This document shows positions 1-11,322 of a stretch of 64,000 nt of DNA, piece by piece; position 1 is the stretch's first letter, and every line of letters starts with the position of its first letter. Origin of the DNA: Myrica gale. Lineage: Eukaryota > Streptophyta > Magnoliopsida > Fagales > Myricaceae. Under the pieces are notes generated by a model. It was not told the DNA's origin. It made no database searches and was given only the letters and a program-made list of their open reading frames with translations. The DNA lies in assembly GCA_963930655.1 (NCBI GenBank), contig OZ005615.1:10062001-10126000 (forward strand), read 5' to 3'. A program made the translations under genes and the position numbers.

Positions 1-768
1 GTTTTGTTTACAGGCGCTGATGCGTGCTAGGGTCCCGATTGTAAAGCTTATGGATCCTGCGACTGGCATTTCCTGTGAGATATGCATTAACAACGTTTTG
101 GCTGTCATAAATACTAAGCTTCTTCGTGATTATGCTCGAATAGATGCAAGATTACTGCAGTTGGCTTGAAACATTGGGCCAAGTCAAGAGGAGTCAATGA
201 AACTTATCGAGGAACACTGTCTAGCTATGTGTAAGTTAGCTCTTAAGTTTTACATTTATTCCAAAATTTACCTATTAACTATTGGCAACCTTTTCTAGTG
301 ATGGTCATCGCAATAGTGGTCGACCCTTTCCAATATGCATAAAAGCCAAAGAACTAACTTATTTGTGGGATCTATGCAATCAATTTTTCAAGATCACAGT
401 TGATAAACATGCGCATGATGACAACTTTTGGAGATGTCTATCTGCCCTCTGTTACAATTTTTAACTACTCTTTGTGCTTTTGTTTCAGATATGTCATAAT
501 GTGCATACATTTCTTACAGCAGCGCAGGCCTGCTATCCTCCCCTGCTTATAGGTGTGTATTTATGAATCTTATGATTTGATTCTGTTGCAAGAATGCAAG
601 GCATCATGTCATCCTACACTTTTTTTGCCAACATGTGTGCTTTATATGTTGTAACGAATTACAACGGGTTACTGATTACCAAAAGAAGAAACGGAAATTG
701 TCTTTTGCTGTCCTTATTACCGTTCTTTAAGTAGTTTTTAGATTTCCATTGAGGATGTACCTTTAACT

Positions 769-1409
769 GTCCCTGATAATTAGGTAAAATACTGCTTTGG
801 TTTTTACTTAGTACGTTTGAGGATGTTCAGGTTTTATATCATCTCAATTTACAACTATGTGTCCCTGATAATTAGATGAACTACTCCTTTGGTTTTTACT
901 TGGTACGTTTGAGGATGTTCAGGTTTTATCTTTTTTTTTTTAATATTAAGCCAATCTTATTAAAGAGAAGAAAAACAAAGAACGCACAACAACGGAGTCA
1001 ACAATACAAGAGATTATACTGAAAACCCCTAACAACCCAACGACACAAAGGCCCCAATAAAAAGCGACAACAAAACAAGCAACAGTTGTTCATCTCCCTC
1101 CCAAAATCCACCAAACAAAAAAAAAACGCCCACAACCCTCTAGCCACTGGGCAATGCAGGAAGAAATGATCCACAGACTCCCTCTCACAATTGCACAAGA
1201 AGCACCAATCAAGCAAGAAAAGGCCCCGCCTCCTTAAGATGTCAATAGTAAAAAATCTCCCATGAGCAACCTCGACCATCGTTCTCCCAAACCCCACCTC
1301 CCGTGAATCCCTCCCCACAAACGCGTTATCAATCAAACCCCTAACAGTCCAACTCAAGATTCTGGGCATCATTGAATTAGGTTTTATCATCTCAATTTGC
1401 AACTAAGTG
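769..1409 (+). repeat. 92-bp tandem duplication interrupted by a LINE
   Basis: The segment 769-860 is repeated from 861 with period 92 (both start GTCCCTGATAATTAG and contain GTACGTTTGAGGATGTTC). The second copy runs to 930, is interrupted, and resumes at 1389 with ATCTCAATTTGCAAC. The duplication therefore came before the insertion. It lies in an intron of the URT1 pseudogene. Confidence 0.8.
931..1378 (-). mobile_element. 5'-truncated LINE (non-LTR retrotransposon) with zf-RVT remnant
   Basis: A poly-T tract begins at 931, so the element's 3' poly-A end is on the minus strand. The minus-strand ORF at 998-1402 resembles the reverse-transcriptase zinc-binding (zf-RVT) tail of plant LINEs: a C-x-C-x(5)-H-x(4)-H-C array is visible in CFLCNCERESVDHFFLHC, followed by VARGLW. 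The insert is flanked by a 10-bp target-site duplication, AGGTTTTATC, at 921-930 and 1379-1388. The endonuclease and most of the reverse transcriptase are absent, as expected for 5' truncation during target-primed reverse transcription. Confidence 0.85.
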
Positions 1410-3330
1410 AGACACAATGAAATAAGAGAAGATGAAGGATAGCTTTAAAAACTGTGAGTATTGATATTGCTAAATCTGCACCATTAAATTATTAGTAATC
1501 ATCTTGATTTTAGGAATGGACCATATAATATCCTAAGAAAGCTAGTGGATTTTAGTAATTTGCTTTAGTAAGTGTCTGCTGCTTGGTTAAGATACTTGGC
1601 GTCACCAGTGAGAATCCAACCTTGATTCAAAAAGGAATACTTGAATTTATTGCTTTAGTATGATCACACAAATTAGAAAGTGTAGACCATGTGGCGTCAT
1701 GCAAAGGCTGAAAATTGTGAACCTTATTGGCTCTCACTACCTAGTCGTGTTCTCTTGTATTTTGTGTTGGTGGGAACATTACTCCCACACAAGGTATGGA
1801 TTGTTTGGCTTGTCTGTTGAAAAATAAACTTCTTGCTCCGCATGGGCTTATATTTGCAGTTTTGTCTATTTATTGTTTTTCAGTAGAGGAACACTGTTTT
1901 ATATCAATTGTATTGAAATCAGAGTTATAGCCCTTCGTCTCCAAACTAAAAGAAATATGCTGAACATTATCGACATATTCTATGGGAGCTTCATTGTTAT
2001 GGCACAGATAATTAAAACGGCTACTCTTCTGTCTGTACATTTCAATGTGTGACTGGTGTTGCCCCATTATTTTGTAGAAAATATGGCATATAACATATTT
2101 CATGTTGGCCTTCTTATGTCTACCCATTATTTTCAGAATTCATTTTGGAGCAATTTGTTGTTCAGTTGAAGCTTATCATGTCCTTAAATTTGTTGATAGT
2201 AATATAATAATAGACATGCAGGGTCTTTCTATGTCTTTACTTAATACCTTCTGTCCTCGGGTTATCCACTTTCAGGAAATGGAGACCACATACTCTGTGA
2301 CAGTAGATGATGTTGAATGTGCTTTCTTTGATCAAGTTGACCGACTACGCGATTTTGGATCCTATAACAAGGATACTATTTCTCAACTGGTGTGGGCATT
2401 TTTCAATTACTGGGCCTATAGGCATGATTTTGCAAATTCTGTCATATCTGTTCGCACAGGAAGCATAATCAGGTTAGATATTAGATATGGCAGCTTTAGT
2501 AGAATTGTGACATACAAAAACATGCAGATTTACTTGTCAGATATAAAGAAGCTGAGTATGAACTTTACTAAAATTGTGTGTTTTATGGAGAACATAAGGT
2601 ATGTTCATTCACCATTTTCCCAAAAGCTCTTTCCCGGGTGTTGTCCCTTTGATCTATACCTCAACGTTTTTCTTACAAGTTGAAGGTGTTGTTTTTGCAT
2701 ATGCTACGTTGTTGATCTTTTTCAAGTATATATTGCTGCTTGCTTTAGTGGCCAATGCTATTGACATTGGAAATTAAATGTGGATAACCCCCCCCCCCCT
2801 TTTTTAAATGCGTGGATAACCAATCTGGTTACACATTAGGTAAGGTACAATGTTCCTAGTCCCGTTAATGTTATTTGGTCAATGGGGTGATCTGCATAGA
2901 AACTAATTCATCAGCAGCTGAAAACAATTTTGAGATGGCTTGGTAAATATTGGTCAAAATTCATTGAATCTTAAAACATGTCTAAAAATTGGTGAAAAGT
3001 TTTAATGTAAGGTACAATGTTCTTCGTCCCGTTAAATGTTAAGTTAATTGAAATGACATTTTGAGGTGGGACTGCTTCTGTGACTGACCAAATGTTCTTC
3101 ACTGCATTAACATCTCCAGCAAGCAAGCAAAAGACTGGACACGGAGGGTTGGGAATGATCGTCATTTAATATGCATAGAGTATCCCTTTGAGGTGTCTCA
3201 CGACCTGGGTCAAGTGGTGGATAAGGACAGCATAAAAGTTCTGCGGGAAGAGTTTGAACGCGCCGCCAACATTATGCAGTATGATCCGAATCCTTGTGTG
3301 AAGCTCTTTGAACCCTACGTTCATATTTGA

Positions 3331-4494
3331 CTTGTCTTTTACTTGTAGATGTAATTATGGTAAAATAAACAGAGTATTGAAGTCCGCATAAAGTCTTATC
3401 ATCCTCATTTTGGGCCTTGCATTATGTTCATAGAATGTACTTAGTCTGTCGGGCTTTTATCTAAATATCAAATAGTGTAAAGAGCTAATGGATCTATAAA
3501 CCTTCTTTCATTCCAAGATCATAGGTTGTTGAGTGAGCCACTGTACCTTCTTTATCCCTTTGGGGATGAGTTGAGGGGCATTCTTTTTTCTGTGTTGCAT
3601 CGTGCTTGTGCTGTGCGAAGTTTTGGAGAAGGTGATGGGGGGCGTTATATTGGATCTTTGGATCATAAATATCTGTAAGCTGTTGATCCCCTCCGTGCAA
3701 ATATGTTGCATAATTATGAAATTTTTTGGATTGCCTACATTTCATTATAGTCTCTGGGCATGTTTAAGCTCCATGGATTTGCTTATGGCACGTTCATTTT
3801 TTTTTCTAAGTTATGGCACATCCAAATCTTGTTGGTTTTTCTTCTTTTGTTGTATCCTTTTCCTTCCCTATATGTAGAAAGCTAGGATCGTTCAGAAAGT
3901 AAACATTTGAGCAAGAAAGCAATTTTTAGGCATAAGGATGGCAGGCGGAGAAGGCTTGGCTTTGTAGATAAAGGACCAAGGAATTTTTTTTCCTATGGGG
4001 GTGATGGTGGCGTCACGTGGTTTAGAAATAAATAAATAAACATATATGATTCCCATCTCTTCTGGAGAAGCAAGTGGGTATTTTTTTTTTGCAAAACTGT
4101 ACTAAATTTCATATGCAGATTTCTTTTCTTTAGTTGGAAGAAGAATCCGTACGATTCGGCTATTTTGAGGAAGATGTAGAGCGAAAATTGGATTTGGTTA
4201 GACAGTGTGTGGTTGCTAAACAAGGATCGGTTTGTTAGCAAGGTACTGTATTATATATAGGCATTTGGGAACGTTAAATATGTGCATATTTATAAGTATA
4301 CTCTTTACTCCAAACGCATTAAATTAAAAAGAAATCATTTGATTTTTATTCCATGTTATTAACCAACTGAAAGTATATTGATGTCCTTTCTTCATGTGGC
4401 CTGGCCCTATTAATTTCAAGTTCTCAGCCTTCTGTAGGCATAGGAAACTTTCTCAATTCTCCTAACCCCCGATGGCACATGGCGATGTTCATGA
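3331..4494. other. intergenic, no gene recognised
   Basis: This stretch lies downstream of the URT1 stop codon. AATAAA at about 3363 may be the old polyadenylation signal. The remaining ORFs show no recognisable domain. Confidence 0.5.
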
Positions 4495-5670
4495 TTTCGT
4501 CCACCGATATCTTTCTCCCTTTATATTAGAATTTTTTTTTTTTGCTTTAGATAAATGAGACACCCAATGAAAAACCCAATTGGATTTGTTTACATCTCAT
4601 TTATGAAAATAAAAGGTTACAAAGGGCTTATATTTATAAGCCAATTTTTCCTACTCCCCACATTGCTTAGCAATGTGGGACTCTCACTTTCAACACTCCC
4701 CCGCAAACTCAAAGTGGACAAAACGACAAACCTTGAGTTTGGAGTTACAAAAAATAATTACAGAAAAAAAATAATTACAGAAAAATAATTACAAAGATTG
4801 CCGGTACTAAGCCAGGAAGTCGCCGGGAGGATGCCGGTATTGAGCCGGGAGAAAGCCGGTACTGAGCTGAATTGTTGCCCCGATACTGAGCCGGGAGGTT
4901 GTCAGTACTGAGTCGGAAAAGTTGCAAGTACTGAGCCAGGAAGTCGCCAGTACTATGCCGGGAGAAAGCCGGTACTAAGCCGGATGGTCGCCGGTACTAA
5001 ACCGAGAGAAAGCCGGTACTGAGCCGGGAGAAAAGCCGGTACTAAGCCAGATGGTCGCCAGGGGGTAACCGGACTAAAGCCGAAAACCACCCTCTGAGAC
5101 CATGTTAGAAAAAAAAAATTTTACTTTAGATAAACGAGACACCCAATGGAAAACCCAATTGCATTTGTTTACATCTCATTTATGAAAATAAAAGGTTACA
5201 AAGGGCTTATATTTATAAGTCAATATTTTCCTACTCCCCACATTGCTAAGCAATGTGAGACTCTCACTTTCGACACTTTACCAATCCAAATTCGCTCAAA
5301 AGTTCCAGTTCTTGAAAGCGTGGGAGTCACCGCTCCCATTAAACCAGTTCTTGAGCACCCATGCACGTACAGTCTAACTCCGATTAAGCTGCGGCACTGT
5401 CCCACTCCACGACGACATCCTCCACCTCCTTCCCTCTCTGCGCCTCATCGTCACCTCAGTGCTGGCCTCAACCACATCGACTTGTCCGAATGCTACCGCC
5501 TGAGAGTCTCCGTAGCCAATGCCAGAAGGTTACCAGAAGCGTGTATTCCGAAGATGCTGCCGATATGGCCGTGGGATTGCTCATTGCTGTGCTTGGGAAA
5601 ATTCCGGCCGCTGATCGGTAGGCAAGGGCTTTGGGCTACAAAAGGAAGTTATCCTCTCGATCGGTTCTAA
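4495..5670 (+). pseudogene. HPR3/HPR4-like copy 1, exon 1 only, disrupted
   Basis: This is a decayed first exon of a hydroxypyruvate/glyoxylate reductase (D-2-hydroxyacid dehydrogenase family). After the retroelement, the gene frame reads FQFLKAWESPLPLNQFLSTHARTV and then meets a TAA. Further frames recover LPSLRLIVT, AGLNHIDLSECYRLRVSVAN and VYSEDAADMAVGLLIAVLGK, each aligned with the intact copy at 14,982 but in shifted frames. So at least one nonsense codon and several frameshifts are present. A 752-bp LTR element sits inside the exon at 4524-5275. No exon 2 with the NAD(P)-binding domain is seen before the next copy, so this copy is dead. The 5' boundary is uncertain. Confidence 0.8.
4524..5275 (-). 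mobile_element. TRIM-like miniature LTR retrotransposon, complete with both LTRs
   Basis: Two near-identical LTRs of about 172 bp (4524-4695 and 5103-5275) run TG...CA, except that the left copy has TA at its outer edge. They bracket about 400 bp with no coding potential. A 5-bp duplication, CTTTA, flanks the insertion (4519-4523 and 5276-5280). Reading the minus strand, a primer-binding site TGGTCTCAGAGGG lies directly inside the right LTR (initiator-tRNA-Met type), and a polypurine tract GCGGGGGAG lies directly inside the left LTR. The interior is largely a degenerate repeat around GCCGGTACTGAGCC. It encodes no gag or pol, so it must have been mobilised in trans. It interrupts exon 1 of HPR copy 1. 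Confidence 0.9.
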
Positions 5671-7458
5671 GGTTGCCTCATTTGCTCCGTGCATGCATGT
5701 TAGTCTTCGTGTTCGTTTTCTTTTTTTCCCGACAAAATATATGCTAATTGTTTTTGCAATCTGTGGACGCAATATCATATTGATAATTGAATTACACACG
5801 ATATGCATGTCGAATGCCGATCGCTTTCCTTTTCTTCTTCTACAAATAATCTGTAGGAAATTGAATAGGTAACTCGAGGATTAAATTTGGATCTTGGACG
5901 CAGTGAATTATACACGATATGCATTATTATGTTTGACTGATTTTCTCGTAAAATAATTTAATGACATCAGATAATTATCTTATATATTTAAGCATAATCT
6001 ATCCAATAATCCAAAGAATATTACAGACTTGGGATCATTATAATCTCATTATCTTGTTATCATTTTGTTGTAACTGTCCTATCTATAAGCATATAGTAAT
6101 TCGATTATTCTCTCACACTTATTATGCTTGAGACATTGGTTAAATATTTTATATTTCTTTAAAATTAGAATTAAAATAAAATGAGAAAATAAATTATTAC
6201 CATTAATTTGGTGTGAAACCTTAAAAAGTAAAAAGAAAAAAAAATAATTTGCGGAAAAATTTCAGTTAATTTATGTTTGGCACGAAGCTGTTAGGTGAAA
6301 TTAAAATATCAATTTGGAAATGGGTTGATTTACGTGGTTAATCACTCACACTAGGAGACGTTAGAATTCGACCGTCTACTATTCTTTGTTGTGCCTGCGT
6401 TGCATTACACGTGACGTGCCTCACCAAAACTTCTTTGATCTGTGGTCCAAATCGTCCAGGGATAGTTCAGTGCGCTGAAAGAAAGATGACCACTATTTTG
6501 ATTTCTTATTCCATTTTACCTCTGGAAGTCCAATTCTCTTCAGGTTGTCGTCTGTTGAAACTCCCTTCTTTTCCTCCCAACTCCTTTCTCTCTCAATCTC
6601 TGCTGTTGGTGAACACTTGGTTAGCTGTTGACACCGAACAGCATATACCCAGGTTAGGCTCTGCTTTTTGCGGTATGCGGCCTTGTGTCCCCCATCTGGC
6701 AGTCTTGACGCCAAAATTCTGCTAGATCAGTCGATATTGGGTGTGGATTTGCATGCTTCTTGTTTGAGTAAAGTTGTAAGAGTGGTTTGCATTTGCTTAC
6801 ATCTTGTTCCTAGTTTTCCGTAGGGTATATTCTAAGCTTATTTCTATTATCATTGAACATAATTTTTTTTTTCGACCGGAGATTTAAATCCTGATGCAAA
6901 TAATTATTATATCAATCCCTCTCTATTAGGGCTTCTTACTCTTCTTTTATTGGGTATTTGTGAGGTATGTGTCACGCTCATTAGAAAGGTTGGTCGAAGG
7001 CTATTTGCGTGGGTGTACAGTCAGTGGTACTTGTGGGTAAACTTGTTTCTTTTACTGCTGAAATTTTTCTCATTAGTGCAAGAATACTACAGATGCAGCG
7101 GCCAGCACATAGGCCTTACCATGGTTCTCCAGACAAAATTCGTGGTTAAAATGGACGAGACAATGTTAGTTGAAGAGCAAGTAAACAAGCACATGATTAT
7201 TTGTCTCTGCTGCATTTTTTATGCGACAAATGACTAGGATTTGCGACCTTCCACCTTGGAAAGCGAAACCCACATGACATTTAAACAGTATGATGAGTTA
7301 TATATGCTGCCTTCCATAAAATCTCTCTCTCGCTAGCGAGAATCTTGGGGAAGTATAAACAAATGCGGATAAAATAATGAATTTTTCCTCCAAAAACTTT
7401 CTTTAAGACTTGCTCATCTTCCGTTGATTTCAGTCCTTAAAACTCCCGAGTAACATTG
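5671..7458. other. intergenic, no gene recognised
   Basis: AT-rich sequence between HPR copies 1 and 2. No exon 2 for copy 1 was found, and ORFs at 6411-6725 and 6950-7237 show no family signature. The last few hundred bases presumably hold the promoter of copy 2, but I cannot point to a clear TATA box. Confidence 0.5.
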
Positions 7459-9217
7459 ATGGCAGCTCATAATCATCAAGTACATCAGGAGCATCAGTGT
7501 GAAGAGTTCCCAGAAATCTTAGTCCTTGAACCACCACCAATCATGAAAGTCTATGGCGATCAGTTCTTGAAAAAACTTCAGATTGTTGAAAGCATGGGAA
7601 TCACAACTACCTCTAGACCAATTCTTGACTATCCATGCACATTCAGTCCGGGCCCTCCTCTCCCCTGGACGCTATCCACTCACCACCAACATCCTCCGGC
7701 TGCTCCCCTCACTGCAGCTTGTGGTTACCACCAGCGCTGGCCTTGATCATATCGACTTGGGAGAGTTCCAGAGGCGTGGCATCGCCATAGCCAATGCTGG
7801 GGATGTTTACTCAGCAGATGTTGCAGACATGGCTGTAGGACTATTGATCGATGTGTTAAGGAAGATATCCGCTGCTGACCGGTATGTGAGGAACGTGCTT
7901 TGGCCTACCAAAGGAGAGTTTCCTCTAGGCTCTAAGGTAGTCATCTAAACGAACCTTCATATGTCTTGATATCCTCTTTTGGTGTAGATGGAAGTAGCCA
8001 TAAGTAAAATTTCTGTCAGATATCTATTTTCAGGTACAAAATGATGACAGAAGGGTACTTCGTAAAAAAAAGATTTCAAAATCGGAAAAAATAAATCAGA
8101 TAATCTCCTCTTGAACTTGAAAATTAACAATGTTACTCTCTGAGTTTCTTCTAATGTTCTTGAAATGCGCAAGTTCAATCAAACTGAAAACATGGAATTG
8201 GTTTGTTTCATACTCACAAAAATTAATTGATCCAATCACCTTTTTGAAATACCTATCTGAATATAATTGTAAATTTTTATGTTTTGAATGATTCAATTTT
8301 CTGGTATCATCTTTAGGTTTTTCCACAAAAGTATAGGCAATGATAATGTTTGAGGCTTTGAGCTTCCGCAGCATAGAATATGTTTCGCAATGGACTTTAA
8401 TAATAACTTAGCTACTGGAAAATGAACTTTATGTCAGCAGGGGAACGGGGGAGGCCATGATACTGCTAACATTTCATGTTTAGATAAATAATTTTCATGA
8501 ATAAAAGCTTCCAACGTACAATTTGATTTCAAAATTGGATAACAGGAGATGGCATGTTGTTAGTAGTATTATGAGCTATCTCAAGAAGAACTGTTAACAT
8601 GACCAATGGTCTGATGTTGTTTTTGTACAATATCACCGCAACTGATATCACTGATTCTGCTGTTTCTTTTCATCAATGTTTTAATATTGGTGGCCTGTAA
8701 TTCCAGTTGAGCAGCAAGCGAGTTGGCATAGTTGGTTTTGGAAGTATTGGCCAAGAAGTTGCCAAAAGGCTTCAGGCCTGTGGCTGCAGAATCTTATACT
8801 GCTCAAGAAACAAGAAGCCATTTGTTTCCTATCCCTGTTATCCCGATGTTCTTCAACTTGCAGCTAATAGCGATGTGCTAATTGTCTGTTGTGGTTTAAC
8901 CGACCAAACATACCACATGATCAATAAAGATGTCATGTTGGCATTGGGAAAGGAAGGAGTCATCATTAACGTAGGGCGTGGGCCTATAGTCAATGAGAAG
9001 GAACTATTGCAGTGCTTGGTGCGAGGAGAGCTTGGAGGAACTATTTTTCACTTTGAATAATGTTGTGTTATCACCACACAGGGCTGTCCACACACCAGAG
9101 TCTTTAACAGATATGTGTGAAAATGTGAAAGGCAATTTTGAAGCCTTCTTCTCAAATAAACCCCTACTTTCTCCCGTCGCCAACAAATCATCAGATGATT
9201 CTATATCCGAGAAGTGA
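7459..9217 (+). pseudogene. HPR3/HPR4-like copy 2, frameshift plus internal deletion
   Basis: Two exons, 7459-7936 and 8707-9217, match the intact copy at 14,982. Exon 1 opens MAAHNHQVHQ with the family motif LVLEPPP. One extra base near 7582 shifts the frame, after which LKAWESQLPLDQF, VTTSAGLDHID and ADVAAMAVGLL-like sequence (ADVADMAVGLL) follow in the second frame. Exon 2 has the dinucleotide-binding GFGSIG and the catalytic-Arg segment NVGRGP. About 50 bp are then missing near 9037, between GELGG and LFFTLNNVVLSPH. The deletion removes the segment carrying the catalytic Glu and shifts the frame. The His segment SPHRAV and the C-terminus survive out of frame to 9217. A shorter protein could start at 7583 (MLKAWES), but it would still lose the catalytic Glu. 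Probably a recent pseudogene. Confidence 0.85.
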
Positions 9218-11322
9218 TTATCCACATCAGTGTTTTGCTTTATGTTTCTAGCAAAATCCGACACTTTCCCCCTTCAGTTACAGTTCCTCTGTTTAGGTAT
9301 ATAAATTCTGCAGCAGAATTTGGAGTGGTCCTATTGATTTGGACTGAAATTAGAAAAATGAGTATTTCTTTGCTGGAAGATGCTTTTGGGCCGATGTTTT
9401 TGTGTGGATCCTGATTGAGCAAAGTCATCAAGCAGCAAACGCCACAGTACTATTTTTTGTGTAATGGCATATGTTGGTCTGGTTTAATGCCTGTGAATTT
9501 GCCATTTTGATGCTATGAACTGACTACTTCCAAAACCTTGTTATAAAACTCAAACAGACGAGCAGTTCTAGAAAATATAACCTGAAATGGAGGCCATTAT
9601 ATTAGAATTCCATGTCAAATTTTGCCCCGAGAGTTGAATGTGCTCTGAACTCCTTCACCGGAATATGTACAAATTATTTTGAAGGGAGACGTGTGATGCT
9701 GAATCACTACTACCGGCATATTCGTCGTCCAAAGGAATCTATCCAAGCCTTAACAACAGAAAAGTTTGAATCTATAATTATAACTTGGGAAACATCACTT
9801 TGAGCCTTTTAGCTACCAATGTAACTTCAAATAAAGGTTTAAGCTACCACCTTTGACACATTAAGCTTACGAGCTATCAAATTTCATCAATTTGCACTCC
9901 GAAAAAAGATTCAACGATCAAACTCATGTCACGTGTATTGTGAATGAGTCACATGATACGAGTGACTTTTCCCCTTATATCTTTTATAATTCTCTTTTTT
10001 TTTCTCCCACCTAATTAATAGGTTTCATTGCAAGCGAATCCACTCTATAAGATACAATAAAAATCAAGACATATATGTTAAAGTTGGAGGCAATCGAATC
10101 CACACTACACATAATGTCCAAAATACTAGTTTGCAGTGAAGTTTTGAGGGTTACCTTGAGTCATGATTCATACAATGCTCATATTTGAGATGCTGGCATA
10201 TGGTGTTGTTGTTGCTGTTACTGCAAGTTTTTGCTTGAATCTGTATAGTTTTTGCTGGCATATAGTGAATTAAATATATGATGACCATATTTAGTCTATG
10301 AAACTGTATAATAGGGAAAAAATAGCCAATTTTTCTGGCTAAGAAAATCTGGGCCTTTGGGCCCACCACTGGAACCAGTATTTACCCTTACAGTCACAGG
10401 AGGCTGTGACGGGATAGGGGATGGGACGAGACTCCTCCCGTCGCCAAAATCTGAAGGAGAAGGTAAAGGTTTGGGCGGAAAGTTTGGGGGTGTTCTAGAG
10501 AGAAGGTATAACCTCTCTCTCTCTCTATAACATATTCTTTCTTGCTATGTTTTGATCGTTATTTTATAATTCTCTCCTCAAATTGTCTAATACAATTTAG
10601 AGAAAAATAAAGATGGTGAAGTTGAATACATAATTATTAGATCATATAATTCTTTATAATTTTCTGCTTAAATTGGGTAGTGCAATTCAAAGATATATAA
10701 ACACAATATGTAGATTCTACATTATGTAATGTTATCTATATGAAACTACGGACGATTTGAGCCGTTTAATGCTTATTGTATCTATCCTTCTAATTGCACA
10801 AACATAAAATTGTATAAGATCTTAGTCCACATTATCGAAAAACATGTCCCTACCAACAAAATGAATGAGGATTTAATTAGTCCACTAGTCTTTGATGTAT
10901 GGTCGAATCTCAAACTAGTCTCAGACTAATGAGGACACGTCACCACCTGCAATTAGCCACGTATTCGAAAGACACTTAAATTGCCGAGTTGAATGGATGA
11001 TTGTTAATTTAAAATCCACATTAAATTTTATACACCATTTGGAACTAAAACACCATGTTGAGAATTTTTTTTTGGTAAAAACAATACAATCCAAAGTGAC
11101 TTGGGATCACATAAGAACTTGCGATTAGTAGTGATGTATCCCCGTTAGGCACGTGTAATTTATTCACTTAATAGAGCCATGCAAGTTGTGACAATAATCT
11201 ATCCTAAACAAAATCCCCCCAAATGATAGTATAGGACAAAAAAAGACGAGTTTGAGATTAGTTCATACTCCACTCACTTGTAAGACTAATTAAGCCCAAA
11301 AATACACAAAAACGTTGGAGTG
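9218..11322. other. intergenic, no gene recognised
   Basis: 3' flank of HPR copy 2 followed by AT-rich sequence. A short CT run lies near 10,515-10,527. A small ORF at 9612-9803 has no recognisable family. No RNA gene was recognised. Confidence 0.5.

Larger units (their letters stand above)
13..3330 (+). pseudogene. URT1: URT1-type terminal uridylyltransferase, 3' exons, disabled
   Basis: URT1-family enzymes add uridines to deadenylated mRNA tails in the cytoplasm. Four exons of the C-terminal half can be placed: 13-230, 489-552, 2276-2472 and 3120-3330, all with GT-AG borders and compatible phases. Family sequence is clear: [52 protein letters not shown], then [17 protein letters not shown] (PAP-associated domain), [12 protein letters not shown] and the C-terminal [20 protein letters not shown]. 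Two lesions break it. About 7 bp are missing after LLQLA, giving a TGA at 167-169 before the frame resumes at KHW. A TAG at 550-552 replaces the usual Gln codon just before the donor. The intron 553-2275 is enlarged by a LINE insertion. The nucleotidyl-transfer aspartates would lie upstream, outside the window. Family assignment is strong; loss of function is inferred from two independent lesions. Confidence 0.85.

Noticed and set aside
2102..2683. 193-aa ORF read as a single-exon gene
   Set aside because: Only residues encoded by 2276-2472 belong to the URT1 family; both ends are intron sequence.
3602..3877. 91-aa ORF downstream of URT1
   Set aside because: Phe/Leu-rich translation of T-rich DNA with no recognisable motif.
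7456..7746. 96-aa ORF as a separate gene
   Set aside because: It is the N-terminal part of HPR copy 2 running on in the wrong frame after the frameshift near 7582.
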